From contig JACKBY010000005.1 of the NCBI GenBank assembly GCA_020634335.1, forward strand, positions 62,001-126,000: a DNA stretch of 64,000 nt. The letters are read 5' to 3'. The DNA is from Promineifilum sp. Its GTDB lineage: Bacteria > Chloroflexota > Anaerolineae > Promineifilales > Promineifilaceae. A program made the translations under genes and the position numbers. Every line of letters starts with the position of its first letter. Position 1 is the stretch's first letter. Positions 33,618 through 41,913 of this stretch are shown here, in pieces. The notes under the pieces were generated by a model. That model was not told the DNA's origin. It made no database searches and saw only the letters and a list, made by a program, of their open reading frames with translations.

Positions 33618-35570
33618 ATGGCCGAACAAGAAATGAATTCCGTGGACTCAGAAAAGGCCCGCCACTGGCTGGCGAGCATCCTGCTGCGGCGCGGCGACAC
33701 CGTGATGCCTCGTTTCGCCCGGCTCTACACATCGCTGGCCGCGCGGCCGCGCGGCTGGCGCCGCCGGTTCCAGCGCAAGCTGGCCGTCACCACCACCGGG
33801 GCCGCCCTGTTGCTGGCCCTGGCCGGACTGGGCGCGGGGGCACAGTATGCCGCCCGCGCCGCCCCCGTCAACATCATCACCGTCGTCAACGGCGAAGTGA
33901 ACGTAGCCAAGAACGGCAAATGCTCCCTCATCGAGGCCATCAACAACGCCAACGATACCAATAACGGCCAGGCCCACGTCGATTGCGCCGCGGGCAACCC
34001 ATCCGGGGCCGACGTCATCCAGTTGCCCGCCGGCGGCGCCTTTACCGTCACCAAAAGCGTCAACTACTATTACGGCTACACCGGCCTGCCCCTCATCACC
34101 TCGACCGTCACCGTCGAGGGCAACGGCTCAACCATCACCCGCACCGGCAATAAAGACATGCGCTTCTTCACCGTTGTGGCTTATTACGAAGATGTGGGCG
34201 ACCTGACGCTCAACGACCTGACGCTGACCGGCGGCAAGAACGAGTACTACAGCGGCGGGGCCGTCTATGCCTATCAGGCTACCCTGGCCGTCAACAACTG
34301 CACCATCACCGGCAACGAGGCCGGCGGCAGCGGCGGGGGCATCTTCGCCACCTACTCCGACGTCACCGTCACCGGCTCCACGCTCAGTAATAACGTATCC
34401 TACGGCGGCGGCGGCATCTATGCCGGCTACGGCGACATCACCATTACCGACAGCGTCATCAGCGGCAACGAGACCCCCGACAATTTCGGTGCGGGCATCT
34501 ATCTGGCAAGCGCCACCGCCTCCATCGACGGCACCACCGTGGCCGACAACGAAGGGTATAGTGCAGCGGGCGCGATGATCAACTACTCCACCTTCACCAT
34601 CACCAACAGCGTCATCAGCGGCAACCAGAACGACGCCGAAGGCGATGCCGGCGGTGTCTACATGCTGGATTCCACCGGACAGATGCTCGACGTGGAAGTA
34701 AGCGGCAACAAGGGCCGCACGGGCGGCGGCTTGTTCGTCTACGGCGGCACGCTCACCCTGAAGGGCAGCACCCTCAGCAATAACCAGGCCGATAGCGGCG
34801 GCGGTCTCTACGCCTGGACCGGCAGCCAGGTGACGGTAGTCAACAGCACGCTGAGCGGCAATGAGGCTGTGACCAATGGCGGCGGCGCGGCCGGCACCGG
34901 CGCGATGACCTTCGTCAACAGTACGCTGAGCAACAACGAGGCCGGCGGCGCGGGCGGCGGCCTGAATGTCATCAACGGCACGGCCTCACTGCAGCGCACG
35001 CTCGTGGCCGGCAACAGCGCCCCCACCGGCCGCGAAATCCAGCGCACGGCAGGCACGGTGACGCTCAACAGCCACAACCTGTTCGGCTTCGGCGGCAACG
35101 CCGGGCTGAACGGCCTGAGCGCCGGGGCCTCCGACGTGGTGCCGGGCGTGGCGCTGGCCGCCGTGCTGGGGCCGCTGGCCGACAATACCGGCCTGACCCA
35201 CACCCACGCCCTGCCGCCGGGCAGCCCGGCCATCGACGTCGGGCCCTCGGCCGGCTGCGCCGCCCCGCCCGTCAGCGGATTGGACCAGCGCGGCCAACCG
35301 CGCAACACCGAGGGCAACGGCGCCGCCTCGCCCAACGAGTGCGACGTCGGCGCATACGAATACCAGCCCGACGGCCCGGTGGATACGCCCACACCCACGG
35401 CCACGTCCAACGCCTCGCCCACGCCCACGGCGACGCCCACCGACGGCCCGTCGCCCACCCCCACGGCAACGCCCACCAAAGGCCCCACGCCGACGGCCAC
35501 CAGCGGCCCCTCCCCCACCCCGGGCACGCTGAATGAGGAGACTTATCTGCCGGTCGTGCTGAACTGGTAA
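33618..35570 (+). CDS. Secreted beta-helix protein with polymorphic-outer-membrane-type repeats
   Basis: This is a 650-residue protein. A long basic leader precedes a hydrophobic segment (about 58-78, AGAQYAARAAP), fitting an extended signal peptide. VVNGEVNVAKNGKCSLIEAINNAN is a CSLREA-like start seen in choice-of-anchor-Q beta-helix proteins. The helix body repeats SGNE/SNN coils (GGGIYAGYGDITITDSVISGN). A late DQRGQPRNTEGNG...CDVGAYEY is the choice-of-anchor-Q block. A Thr/Pro linker (TPTPTATP) and the C-terminus TYLPVVLNW follow, a tail I associate with secreted Chloroflexota proteins. ATG 33618 follows GGGAG. Confidence 0.82.
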   Translation: MAEQEMNSVDSEKARHWLASILLRRGDTVMPRFARLYTSLAARPRGWRRRFQRKLAVTTTGAALLLALAGLGAGAQYAARAAPVNIITVVNGEVNVAKNGKCSLIEAINNANDTNNGQAHVDCAAGNPSGADVIQLPAGGAFTVTKSVNYYYGYTGLPLITSTVTVEGNGSTITRTGNKDMRFFTVVAYYEDVGDLTLNDLTLTGGKNEYYSGGAVYAYQATLAVNNCTITGNEAGGSGGGIFATYSDVTVTGSTLSNNVSYGGGGIYAGYGDITITDSVISGNETPDNFGAGIYLASATASIDGTTVADNEGYSAAGAMINYSTFTITNSVISGNQNDAEGDAGGVYMLDSTGQMLDVEVSGNKGRTGGGLFVYGGTLTLKGSTLSNNQADSGGGLYAWTGSQVTVVNSTLSGNEAVTNGGGAAGTGAMTFVNSTLSNNEAGGAGGGLNVINGTASLQRTLVAGNSAPTGREIQRTAGTVTLNSHNLFGFGGNAGLNGLSAGASDVVPGVALAAVLGPLADNTGLTHTHALPPGSPAIDVGPSAGCAAPPVSGLDQRGQPRNTEGNGAASPNECDVGAYEYQPDGPVDTPTPTATSNASPTPTATPTDGPSPTPTATPTKGPTPTATSGPSPTPGTLNEETYLPVVLNW

Positions 35571-35576
35571 GTGGAT

Positions 35577-35635
35577 CGACGAACGACGAACGCCGAGTGA
35601 CGAATGACGGGTTCAGACCGTCCTCGTCACTCGGC
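35577..35635. repeat. Family A heptad hairpin
   Basis: GACGAACGACGAACGCCGAG pairs with CCTCGTCACTCGGCC around a short centre, just after the stop of the beta-helix gene. Confidence 0.7.
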
Positions 35636-35645
35636 CGCTGTCTGC

Positions 35646-35676
35646 CCCTGTAGCTCAACCTGTCCAGGTTGAGTCC
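35646..35676. repeat. Family D repeat
   Basis: CTGTAGCTCAACCTGTCCAG followed by GTTGAGT is a short inverted repeat inserted between two family A hairpins. Confidence 0.6.
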
Positions 35677-35680
35677 CCCG

Positions 35681-35752
35681 CATACGAGATACGAGATACG
35701 AGTGAAGAGCGCTCGTCACTCGTATCTCGTCATTCGTCACTCGTCACTCCCA
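35681..35752. repeat. Family A hairpin supplying the end of the next gene
   Basis: ATACGAGATACGAGATACGA pairs with CTCGTATCTCGTC across the centre TGAAGAGCGCTCGTC. The stop codon of the glycosyltransferase (35730) lies within the right arm. Confidence 0.78.
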
Positions 35753-37958
35753 ACTCCCTGACGTGGATTTTCACGTCTTCTCCCGCGTTCAGGTCGCGGA
35801 TCGCCAGCGTCAGGGAGGACACCAGCGGCGGGGCGTCGGGGAAGGGCATCGTGATGTGGGGATCGGGGTCGAGGCCGCGAAATTCCTGCTCGTAGTCGAC
35901 CGGCGCGCCGCCGGGCGGGGTCAGCGTCACCGTCAGGGCAAAGTCCATCGTGCCGAAGTCGGCCGCCAGCCCGCCCACCGGCCGCGGCGCGTCGAAGACG
36001 ATCTCGTAGCGCACCGGGTTGCCGGCGATGTGGCGCACCAACGTGAAGGCGTCGCCGTCGAACAGGTCGGCCAGTTGCCCGGCCTCAAAGCGGGTGTGGG
36101 TCACGGTCACCGGCGCGCCGTCGAGCGTGCCCGTCTCGGTGACCGGCTGCCGCAGCGCCTCCAGCTCGGCGGCAAAGACGGCGTCGATGTCGGGCGCATA
36201 GGCCAGCCGGGCCAGCAAAAAGCCGGGGCGGCCGTCGGGGTAGAAGATCGTGTCCTCCACGTCCACCGTCGCGAACTTGCCGCTGCCCAGCGCCCGCTCC
36301 ACCTCGCCGGGCAGCATGATAAAGAGCATGTCGGGCGTCAGCAGACGCTTTTGGCTGATGAAGGCGTCGACGTTCAAGGTCTGGACGCGCCGCTGGTCGT
36401 CGGCCGACAGAAAGAAGGGGGCGAATATGCTCGTGCCGTTGGCCCAGTCGGGCGACAGCATGATCTGCGCGTCGGGGTCGGCCGCCAGCCGGGCCTCGAT
36501 GACCTCGAACAACTGTGACGCGCCATACTGCATCCCGCCCATGCCGTAGTCGGTGAACCACGTCGGCCCGTCGGCCAGGGCGTAGCGCAGCAGGCCCAGA
36601 CTCATGAGAGACAAGAGGAGAAATACGAGAGACGAGAGACGAGATACGAGTAAAGAAATGCGCTCTTCACTCGTATTTCGAATCTCGTTTTTCGTATCTA
36701 ACCGCATCAGCCAGTCGATGCCCAAGCCAATCAGCAGCGTCGCCGGCACCACGGTCGCCAGCACGCGGGTGATCGCCACGTCCACCAGCGCCGCGCCGAC
36801 GGGGACGGCCAGCAAGGACAGCAGCACGGCGCGGACGGCGGCGGCCGTCGCCAGAGTAGGCTGGCCCTCTATGGCCCCAAATTCGGCCGCTGCGGCCCGC
36901 TTGGCCCTCTTTTCGGCCAAGGCATCCCATAAACGGCCCAGGGCCACTACCAGGCCCAAAATGAGCAAGGGCAGGAAGACCAGCCGCATGTGGCCCAGCG
37001 AGGGGCCCATGCGGTGGCGGGCCAGGTCGTAGTCGCCCGGCCGGAACCAGTAGCGCGGGCTGAGGGCATAGAGATAGCGGTCGGCGAACTCGCCCAGCTT
37101 GACCGCCGTGCTGGTGTCGTTGAACCAGTAGGAGTTGAGCGAGCGCAGATGGTAGGTCAGGTCGGTGGGGTAGGCCTGCCGGAAGCGGACGTAGGGCCAG
37201 GCAAGGAGGACGGCCAGAGCCAGGAAGAGGAGCAGGGGCGAAAGGGAGAAAGGGAGCCGGGAGGAGCGGGTGCTCTCCCCCGCTCCATCTCCCCCCTGTT
37301 CCCTTTCTCCCCTGCCCCCCTGCGCCACCCGCCAGTGATAGGGCGCATCCACAATTGCCAGGGCCAGGACGAGCACGCCGATGATCGCCTGCCCGTTGCT
37401 GTAGCTGTAGAAGGCGGCCGCGGCGAAGACCAGCGCCGGGAAAATGAAACGGGGCGCGCGGGTGCGGTAGAGCAGGTAGCAATAGAGGAACAGGGCATAG
37501 AAGGCGGTCATCTCGGCCGTCTCGAAAGCCGTGCGGCTGTGCAGGAACCAGGCCGGCGTGGCCGCCAGCACCAGCACGCTCAGATACCAGCCGCGGGCGC
37601 GAAACACGTTGCGCAGCGTGCCGGCCACCGCGGCCACGCCCAGCATCCCCACCATGACGCTCACCCAGCGCGTCACGTAGACCGACATCCCCAGCAGACG
37701 CAACGGCAGCATTTGCAGATAGACCGACAGGCTCAGGTTCCAGACGGCGAAGTTCTTGAAGTAGGGCGGCCACAACAGGCCGTCGCTGTTGCGAAAGTGC
37801 TCGCGGAGAAGGTCGGCGGCGGCCACGGTCTGGATGGCCTCGTCGGAGAAGAAATAGATGGGATAGCGGGTCAGCCCGATCAGGCGGGTGGCGGCGTAGA
37901 TGAGCAGGGCCACCGTGAAAGCGGCCAGGGCAGTGTGGCGACGGCGGTGGGTGGTCAT
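35730..37958 (-). CDS. Membrane glycosyltransferase (PMT/ArnT-like) with repeat insertions
   Basis: The 742-residue protein has about 11 membrane segments. An early RYPIYFFSDEAIQTV places an Asp-Glu pair in the first outside loop, as in GT39/GT83 polyprenyl-phosphate-sugar transferases. The C-terminal 240 residues form a soluble extracytoplasmic domain. Two segments look foreign. Residues about 211-232 (GGRGEREQGGDGAGESTRSS) come from a purine/pyrimidine inverted tract. Residues about 420-445 (TKNEIRNTSEERISLLVSRL) come from a family A hairpin at 36621-36701. The last residues (SDE) and stop lie in another hairpin. The frame is open throughout, so the gene is presumably functional. Confidence 0.75.
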   Translation of the reverse strand: MTTHRRRHTALAAFTVALLIYAATRLIGLTRYPIYFFSDEAIQTVAAADLLREHFRNSDGLLWPPYFKNFAVWNLSLSVYLQMLPLRLLGMSVYVTRWVSVMVGMLGVAAVAGTLRNVFRARGWYLSVLVLAATPAWFLHSRTAFETAEMTAFYALFLYCYLLYRTRAPRFIFPALVFAAAAFYSYSNGQAIIGVLVLALAIVDAPYHWRVAQGGRGEREQGGDGAGESTRSSRLPFSLSPLLLFLALAVLLAWPYVRFRQAYPTDLTYHLRSLNSYWFNDTSTAVKLGEFADRYLYALSPRYWFRPGDYDLARHRMGPSLGHMRLVFLPLLILGLVVALGRLWDALAEKRAKRAAAAEFGAIEGQPTLATAAAVRAVLLSLLAVPVGAALVDVAITRVLATVVPATLLIGLGIDWLMRLDTKNEIRNTSEERISLLVSRLSSLVFLLLSLMSLGLLRYALADGPTWFTDYGMGGMQYGASQLFEVIEARLAADPDAQIMLSPDWANGTSIFAPFFLSADDQRRVQTLNVDAFISQKRLLTPDMLFIMLPGEVERALGSGKFATVDVEDTIFYPDGRPGFLLARLAYAPDIDAVFAAELEALRQPVTETGTLDGAPVTVTHTRFEAGQLADLFDGDAFTLVRHIAGNPVRYEIVFDAPRPVGGLAADFGTMDFALTVTLTPPGGAPVDYEQEFRGLDPDPHITMPFPDAPPLVSSLTLAIRDLNAGEDVKIHVRELGVTSDE
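36621..36701. repeat. Family A heptad hairpin inside the glycosyltransferase gene
   Basis: Left arm AAATACGAGAGACGAGAGAC and right arm TCACTCGTATTTCGAATCTC face each other across AAGAAATGCGCTCTT. The whole element is translated on the minus strand. Confidence 0.78.
37225..37325. repeat. Purine/pyrimidine inverted tract in the glycosyltransferase gene
   Basis: GGCGAAAGGGAGAAAGGGAG faces TTCCCTTTCTCCCCTGCCCC about 50 bases later, forming a potential stem. A related pyrimidine tract lies at 7708-7740. Confidence 0.55.
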
Positions 37959-38019
37959 AGATGGCCGCCGATTATAGCCGATTTGACGGCAAGGGAGAAT
38001 CCACTTGCGCCGAAGTCTT

Positions 38020-38105
38020 CTTAAATCTGTGCCATCTGTAGTTTATATTTCTCTTGTGACAGTATGCTGAAATACTGGAATCTGCCTAATCTGCGGCTCG
38101 TTCTT
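38020..38105. repeat. Family B nonad repeat
   Basis: TTAAATCTGTGCCATCTGTA and GGAATCTGCCTAATCTGCGG units lie between the glycosyltransferase start and the DinB-like gene stop. Confidence 0.6.
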
Positions 38106-38106
38106 C

Positions 38107-38589
38107 TTACTCGCTGTGCACCCAGCCCACCCAGCGGAGCTCCCCGACGTCGGTCCGCGCGCCGAGGCGCTCCATCAGCTCGCCGGTGTGCTGCATGATG
38201 TGGCGGATGGAGTAGATTTGCAGCTCCAGCAGGCGCATTTCCGGATCGGGCACGCCCTCCATGTCGTCGAGTCTCAACTGCGGCACTCGCGCGGCCACCT
38301 GTTGCCGGCAGAAGTCCAGGTATTCAAGGACGGTCTCCTTGTCATATGGCTCCCGGTCGGCCGTGGTGTGGTCTTCGTAGCCCTCGCGGTGCCCCGGCCA
38401 GGGCACGGCGGCCGTCTCGGATTCGGCGGCGTAGACGTGGGCGAAGTACAGCGCGTGGTAGGCCGTCTGCCAGAACCTGTTCTTGTCTTCCGGCGCGTCC
38501 CACAGCGATGCCGGGCAAGCCTCAATGGCCTGCCGGAGCATAGCCAGCGAAGCCTCATACTGCGAAACCAGAATAGCAGCAATGTCCAT
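38107..38589 (-). CDS. DinB-superfamily protein
   Basis: The 160-residue helical protein fits the DinB/YfiT four-helix fold: an N-terminal ILVSQYEASLAMLRQAIE helix, a central FWQTAYHALYFAHVYAAES with the metal-ligand-type His, and YSIRHIMQHTGELMERLGA with the C-terminal HxxxH-like pair. Some members are thiol-dependent metalloenzymes (bacillithiol or mycothiol transferases), but many have no known role. ATG 38589 is used because GGAGG lies six bases upstream; GTG 38592 would be too close. Confidence 0.75.
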   Translation of the reverse strand: MDIAAILVSQYEASLAMLRQAIEACPASLWDAPEDKNRFWQTAYHALYFAHVYAAESETAAVPWPGHREGYEDHTTADREPYDKETVLEYLDFCRQQVAARVPQLRLDDMEGVPDPEMRLLELQIYSIRHIMQHTGELMERLGARTDVGELRWVGWVHSE

Positions 38590-38691
38590 CACCTACCTCC
38601 TGCAAACCGTAGGGGCGGCCCAACGGCGAAATCGCCTACGCCCTCAAAACGCCCCGGCCCGCCGTTGTGTCGTCCTCTTTTCGGCCGGTGG

Positions 38692-39336
38692 CTAAACCGA
38701 CTCCTTCAGAAACGCGAGCGTCCGCTCCCAGGCCAGCGCGGCCGCCTCAGGGTGATAGGCCCCGGTGCGGTCCGGCTCGAAAAACCAGTGGCCGGTGTGG
38801 GGATACGTGTAGAACGCCGCCGGCCGGCCGGCAGCGCGCAGATTGGCCTCCATCTCGTCGACGTACTCGCGGGGTTCGTAGGGGTCATTCTCGGCAAAGT
38901 GGCCCAGGTAGGCCGCGCGCGAAGAGGTGTAATCGATGGGCACGGCCCCATAGAAAATGACGACCGCCCGGACGTGTTGGGGATCGTCGGCTGAAACGTT
39001 TCCGGCATACCACGCGCCCAGCGAGAAGCCGATGACCGCCAGCCCGCCTGCGGGCCGACCGGCGCGCTCATAGAGAAACGCCACGGCCCGGGCCACGTCG
39101 GCCGCCGCGCCGTCGCTGTCGAGCGTCTGAGCCAGCGCCTCCGCGCCTTCGATGGTGGCGGCGACCCGCCCATGATAGAGGTCGGGGGCGAAGGCGACGA
39201 AACCGGCGTCGGCCAGCCGCGTGCACAAGCCCTTGATGGTGTCGTTCAGCCCCCACCAGGCGTGGAGCACCAGCACCGGCGCGCCCTGGCCGCCGTTGGG
39301 CAAGGCAAGAAAGCCGTCGGGTTGATTGGTTGGCAT
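38692..39336 (-). CDS. Dienelactone hydrolase-family protein
   Basis: This is a 214-residue alpha/beta-hydrolase. VLVLHAWWGLNDTIKGLCTRLADAGFVAFAPDLYHGR is the DLH-family opening. The nucleophile elbow is GFSLGAW (Ser where classic dienelactone hydrolase has Cys, about residue 107). The acid is in HFAENDPYEP and the His in YPHTGHWFFEPDR. It hydrolyses lactones or esters; the natural substrate is unknown. AGGAG lies eight bases before the ATG. Confidence 0.87.
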   Translation of the reverse strand: MPTNQPDGFLALPNGGQGAPVLVLHAWWGLNDTIKGLCTRLADAGFVAFAPDLYHGRVAATIEGAEALAQTLDSDGAAADVARAVAFLYERAGRPAGGLAVIGFSLGAWYAGNVSADDPQHVRAVVIFYGAVPIDYTSSRAAYLGHFAENDPYEPREYVDEMEANLRAAGRPAAFYTYPHTGHWFFEPDRTGAYHPEAAALAWERTLAFLKESV

Positions 39337-39419
39337 AAGTGTCTCCTGTTATGAAAAGTTGGCCGTAGAAGAGTAACCAGTAAATCAGTAAGCATTAGGC
39401 AGCCCTGCAGCTAACCCCT

Positions 39420-39446
39420 CGCCAACTCTGCCCAATCTGTAGATTT
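39420..39446. repeat. Family B repeat fragment
   Basis: AACTCTGCCCAATCTGTAGA lies just after the stop of the radical SAM gene. Confidence 0.5.
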
Positions 39447-39453
39447 TCTTCCT

Positions 39454-40686
39454 CTACGTGAACAACCGCAACTGGTAGTCCGGCCGCCGCCCGTCGAGCA
39501 GCACAAACGGCTCGATGTCCTTGGTGCGCACGCCGATCTGCCGCAGCTCGCCCACCGAGCGCAGCGTGGCCCGCCGCCGCGCCCGCAGGATGGCCTCGGC
39601 TCCCTTCGGCCCGATGCCCGGCACGCGCAGCAGCGCCTCGCGGCCGGCCCGGTTCACCTCCACCGGCGACCGGCGCAGGTGCGCCTCGGCCCAGGCCCGC
39701 TTGGGGTCGGTGTCCAGCGGCAGGCGGCCGTCGCCGTCGAAAGGCATCTCCTCCAGGTCGAAGCCGTAGTCGCGGAACAGGAACGAGGCCTGATAGAGCC
39801 GGTGCTCGCGCCAGGGGTCCTCGGCCGGATGGTTCTCCAGCGGCGTGCCGGCCACGGGACGGAAGGCCGAGTAGTAGGCCCGCTTCAGGCCGGCCGTGTG
39901 GATGAGGTGATGGGTGGCGCGCAGCAGCTCCAGGTCGCTCTCGCCCACCGCGCCGACGACGAATTGCGTCACCGACGACGGCCAGCGGCCCTTGACGTTG
40001 CGGTGCGGCGGCTCCTCGCGGCGAATGGCCTCGATCCAGCGCAGGGGGGCCAGCAGTTCATCCACAAAGCCCTTCCGGGGGGCCAGCGCCGCCAGCCGCT
40101 CCGGCGTGGGCGCTTCCAGGTTGATCGACAGCCGGTCGGCCAGTTGCATGGCCCGGTAGACCTGCTCGCGCTCCGCGCCGGGCATGATCTTCAGGTGGAC
40201 GTAGCCGCGATAGCCCGAGCGGCGGATGAGGTCGGCCGTGTCCAGCAGCTTGTCCTGCGCTCGCACGCCGCCGCCGATGATGCCGCTGCTGAGGAACAGG
40301 CCATCGACCGCCCCGGCGCGGCGCATGTCGTCGAAGGCCCGCGCCATCTCGTCGGGGCTGAAGGTGACGCGGCGGGTTTGGCTGCGCCCGGCGCGGAAGG
40401 GGCAATAGTGGCAGTCGCGCTCGCAGGCGGTGGTCATCATCGTCTTGAGCAGGGGCATCAGGCGGCCGTTGGGCAGGTGGACGTTCGTCACGCCCAGCCC
40501 GGCGGCTTTGGCGACGACCGGCGACCGGCGACCGGCTCCGGCCGGATCGAGCACCTGTCCGCAAGGCGCGATGGGTGGACGAGCGTCTTTCTGAACTCGT
40601 AACTCGTCCCTCGGCACTCGTAACTCACCGTCCGGCTCCAGCGCCATGTGCACGGCGATCTCCTGCAGCTTGACAATCGCGTCCAT
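39454..40686 (-). CDS. Radical SAM protein with helix-hairpin-helix (putative DNA repair/modification)
   Basis: This is a 410-residue protein. The cluster motif is CERDCHYCPFRAG (CxxxCxxC, about residues 88-95), and GLFLSSGIIGGG and HLKIMPGA belong to the radical SAM barrel. A C-terminal helix-hairpin-helix (VNRAGREALLRVPGIGPKGAEAIL, about 343-366) suggests DNA binding. This matches the family annotated as putative DNA modification/repair radical SAM protein. The reaction is unknown. Near the N-terminus, about residues 20-37 (GELRVPRDELRVQKDARPP) come from a family A repeat inserted between the start and the conserved body. ATG 40686 is chosen over GTG 40692. Confidence 0.82.
   Translation of the reverse strand: MDAIVKLQEIAVHMALEPDGELRVPRDELRVQKDARPPIAPCGQVLDPAGAGRRSPVVAKAAGLGVTNVHLPNGRLMPLLKTMMTTACERDCHYCPFRAGRSQTRRVTFSPDEMARAFDDMRRAGAVDGLFLSSGIIGGGVRAQDKLLDTADLIRRSGYRGYVHLKIMPGAEREQVYRAMQLADRLSINLEAPTPERLAALAPRKGFVDELLAPLRWIEAIRREEPPHRNVKGRWPSSVTQFVVGAVGESDLELLRATHHLIHTAGLKRAYYSAFRPVAGTPLENHPAEDPWREHRLYQASFLFRDYGFDLEEMPFDGDGRLPLDTDPKRAWAEAHLRRSPVEVNRAGREALLRVPGIGPKGAEAILRARRRATLRSVGELRQIGVRTKDIEPFVLLDGRRPDYQLRLFT
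40577..40628. repeat. Family A repeat inside the radical SAM gene
   Basis: GGACGAGCGTCTTTCTGAAC then TCGTAACTCGTCCCTCGGCA, translated in frame on the minus strand. Confidence 0.7.
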
Positions 40687-40724
40687 GCCCACAGGATAGA
40701 ACAGATGTTCCCAAATGTCAATGG

Positions 40725-40794
40725 AGATTAGAGATTAGAGATACGAGATACGAGTGAAGAGCGCTCGTATCTCGTATCTCGTATCTCGTATCTG
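40725..40794. repeat. Family A heptad hairpin, near-perfect
   Basis: GAGATACGAGATACGAG and CTCGTATCTCGTATCTC pair across TGAAGAGCG. This is one of the cleanest copies. A GTGTCAACC palindrome follows at 40799. Confidence 0.82.
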
Positions 40795-40798
40795 GACA

Positions 40799-40820
40799 AG
40801 TGTCAACCGTGGTTGACAGA
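40799..40820. promoter_or_regulatory. Palindrome AGTGTCAACC/GGTTGACA
   Basis: The two halves are complementary with a 2-base spacer. The same palindrome recurs at 44813-44834, and a related TGTAAA/TTTACA at 44476. All three lie beside a family A hairpin. Confidence 0.45.
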
Positions 40821-40847
40821 TCGGGGGCCGAGGTCGCCGGCTTGCCC

Positions 40848-41913
40848 CTACGATGCCCGTATGGCCGCCTCAATGGCCGCCAGATTGTCACGGGCCTGTT
40901 GAGTCAATGAATGTTGAGCGCCAAGGCTCTTCTCCCAAATCGCCAGCGCCCGGCGCATATAGCCGGCCGCCCCCGGCAGATTGCCCTCGTAATAGCAGAG
41001 AACCCCCAAATTGTTACAGGAGGAGGCCGTATCGGGATGCTCCGGGCCGAGGACGCGCTCCCAGACGGCCAGGGCGCGCTCGAGGTAGGGCCGCGCCGCG
41101 GGCAGGTCGCCCATATCCTGCAGCAGGTAGCCCAGGTTGTTGAGGCCGGCTGCCGTATCGGGATGCTCCGGGCCGAGGACGCGCTCGCGGACGGCCAGGG
41201 CGCGCTCGGTGGCGCGCCGCCGGTCGCCACTGCAAGGTCCCCAGTTGTGAGGGCGGTGCCATCGGATCCGCGGACGCGCTGCGGACGCCGGGCGCGCCAG
41301 GTCGCCCATCGCCCGCAGCAGGTAGCCCAGGTTGTTGAGGCTGGTCGCCGTATCAGGATGCTCCGGGCCGAGGACGCGCTCGCGGACGGCAGGGCGCGCT
41401 CGAGGTAGGGCCGCGCCGCGGCAGGTCGCCCATCGCCTGCAGCAGTGCCCAGGTTGTTGAGGCTGGTCGCCGTATCGGGATGCTCCGGGCCGAGGACGCG
41501 CTCGCGGACGGCCAGGGCGCGCTCGAGGTAGGGCCGCGCCGCGGTCATCGCCGCAGCAGACCAGGTTGTTGAGGCTTCGCCGTACCATGCTCCGGGCCGA
41601 GGACGCGCTCGCAGACGGCAGGGGCGCGCTCGTGGGGCGCGCCGCAGGTCGCCATCGCCGCAGCAGCCCGCCCAGGTTGTTGAGGCCGGCTGCCGTATCG
41701 GGATGCTCCGGGCCGAGGACGCGCTCGCGGACGGCCAGGGCGCGCTCGAGGTAGGGCCGCGCCGCGGGCAGGTCGCCCATCGCCTGCACAGCATGCCCAG
41801 GTTGTTGAGGCTGGTCGCCGTATCGGGATGCTCCGGGCCGAGGACGCGCTCGCGGACGGCCAGGGCGCGCCTCGGTGAAGCCGCCCCGCCGCGTGGCAGG
41901 TCGCCGCTCGTTT
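40848..41913 (-). pseudogene. Frameshifted TPR array of the NB-ARC gene
   Basis: At least seven copies of a 126-bp unit encode LGPEHPDTATSLNNLGYLL-type TPR repeats (42 residues per unit, NPHP3/kinesin-light-chain type). Copy spacing read from the conserved GCTCCGGGCCGAGGACGCGC string is about 126, 198, 119, 110, 114 and 125 bases. Several copies therefore carry small deletions that switch frame, and no single frame reads through. The first break is near 41950, where the NB-ARC frame ends early. Either the gene is decaying, the array undergoes slippage, or the assembly of the repeats is wrong. The last units (about 40848-41100) remain in good frame and end naturally. Confidence 0.7.
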
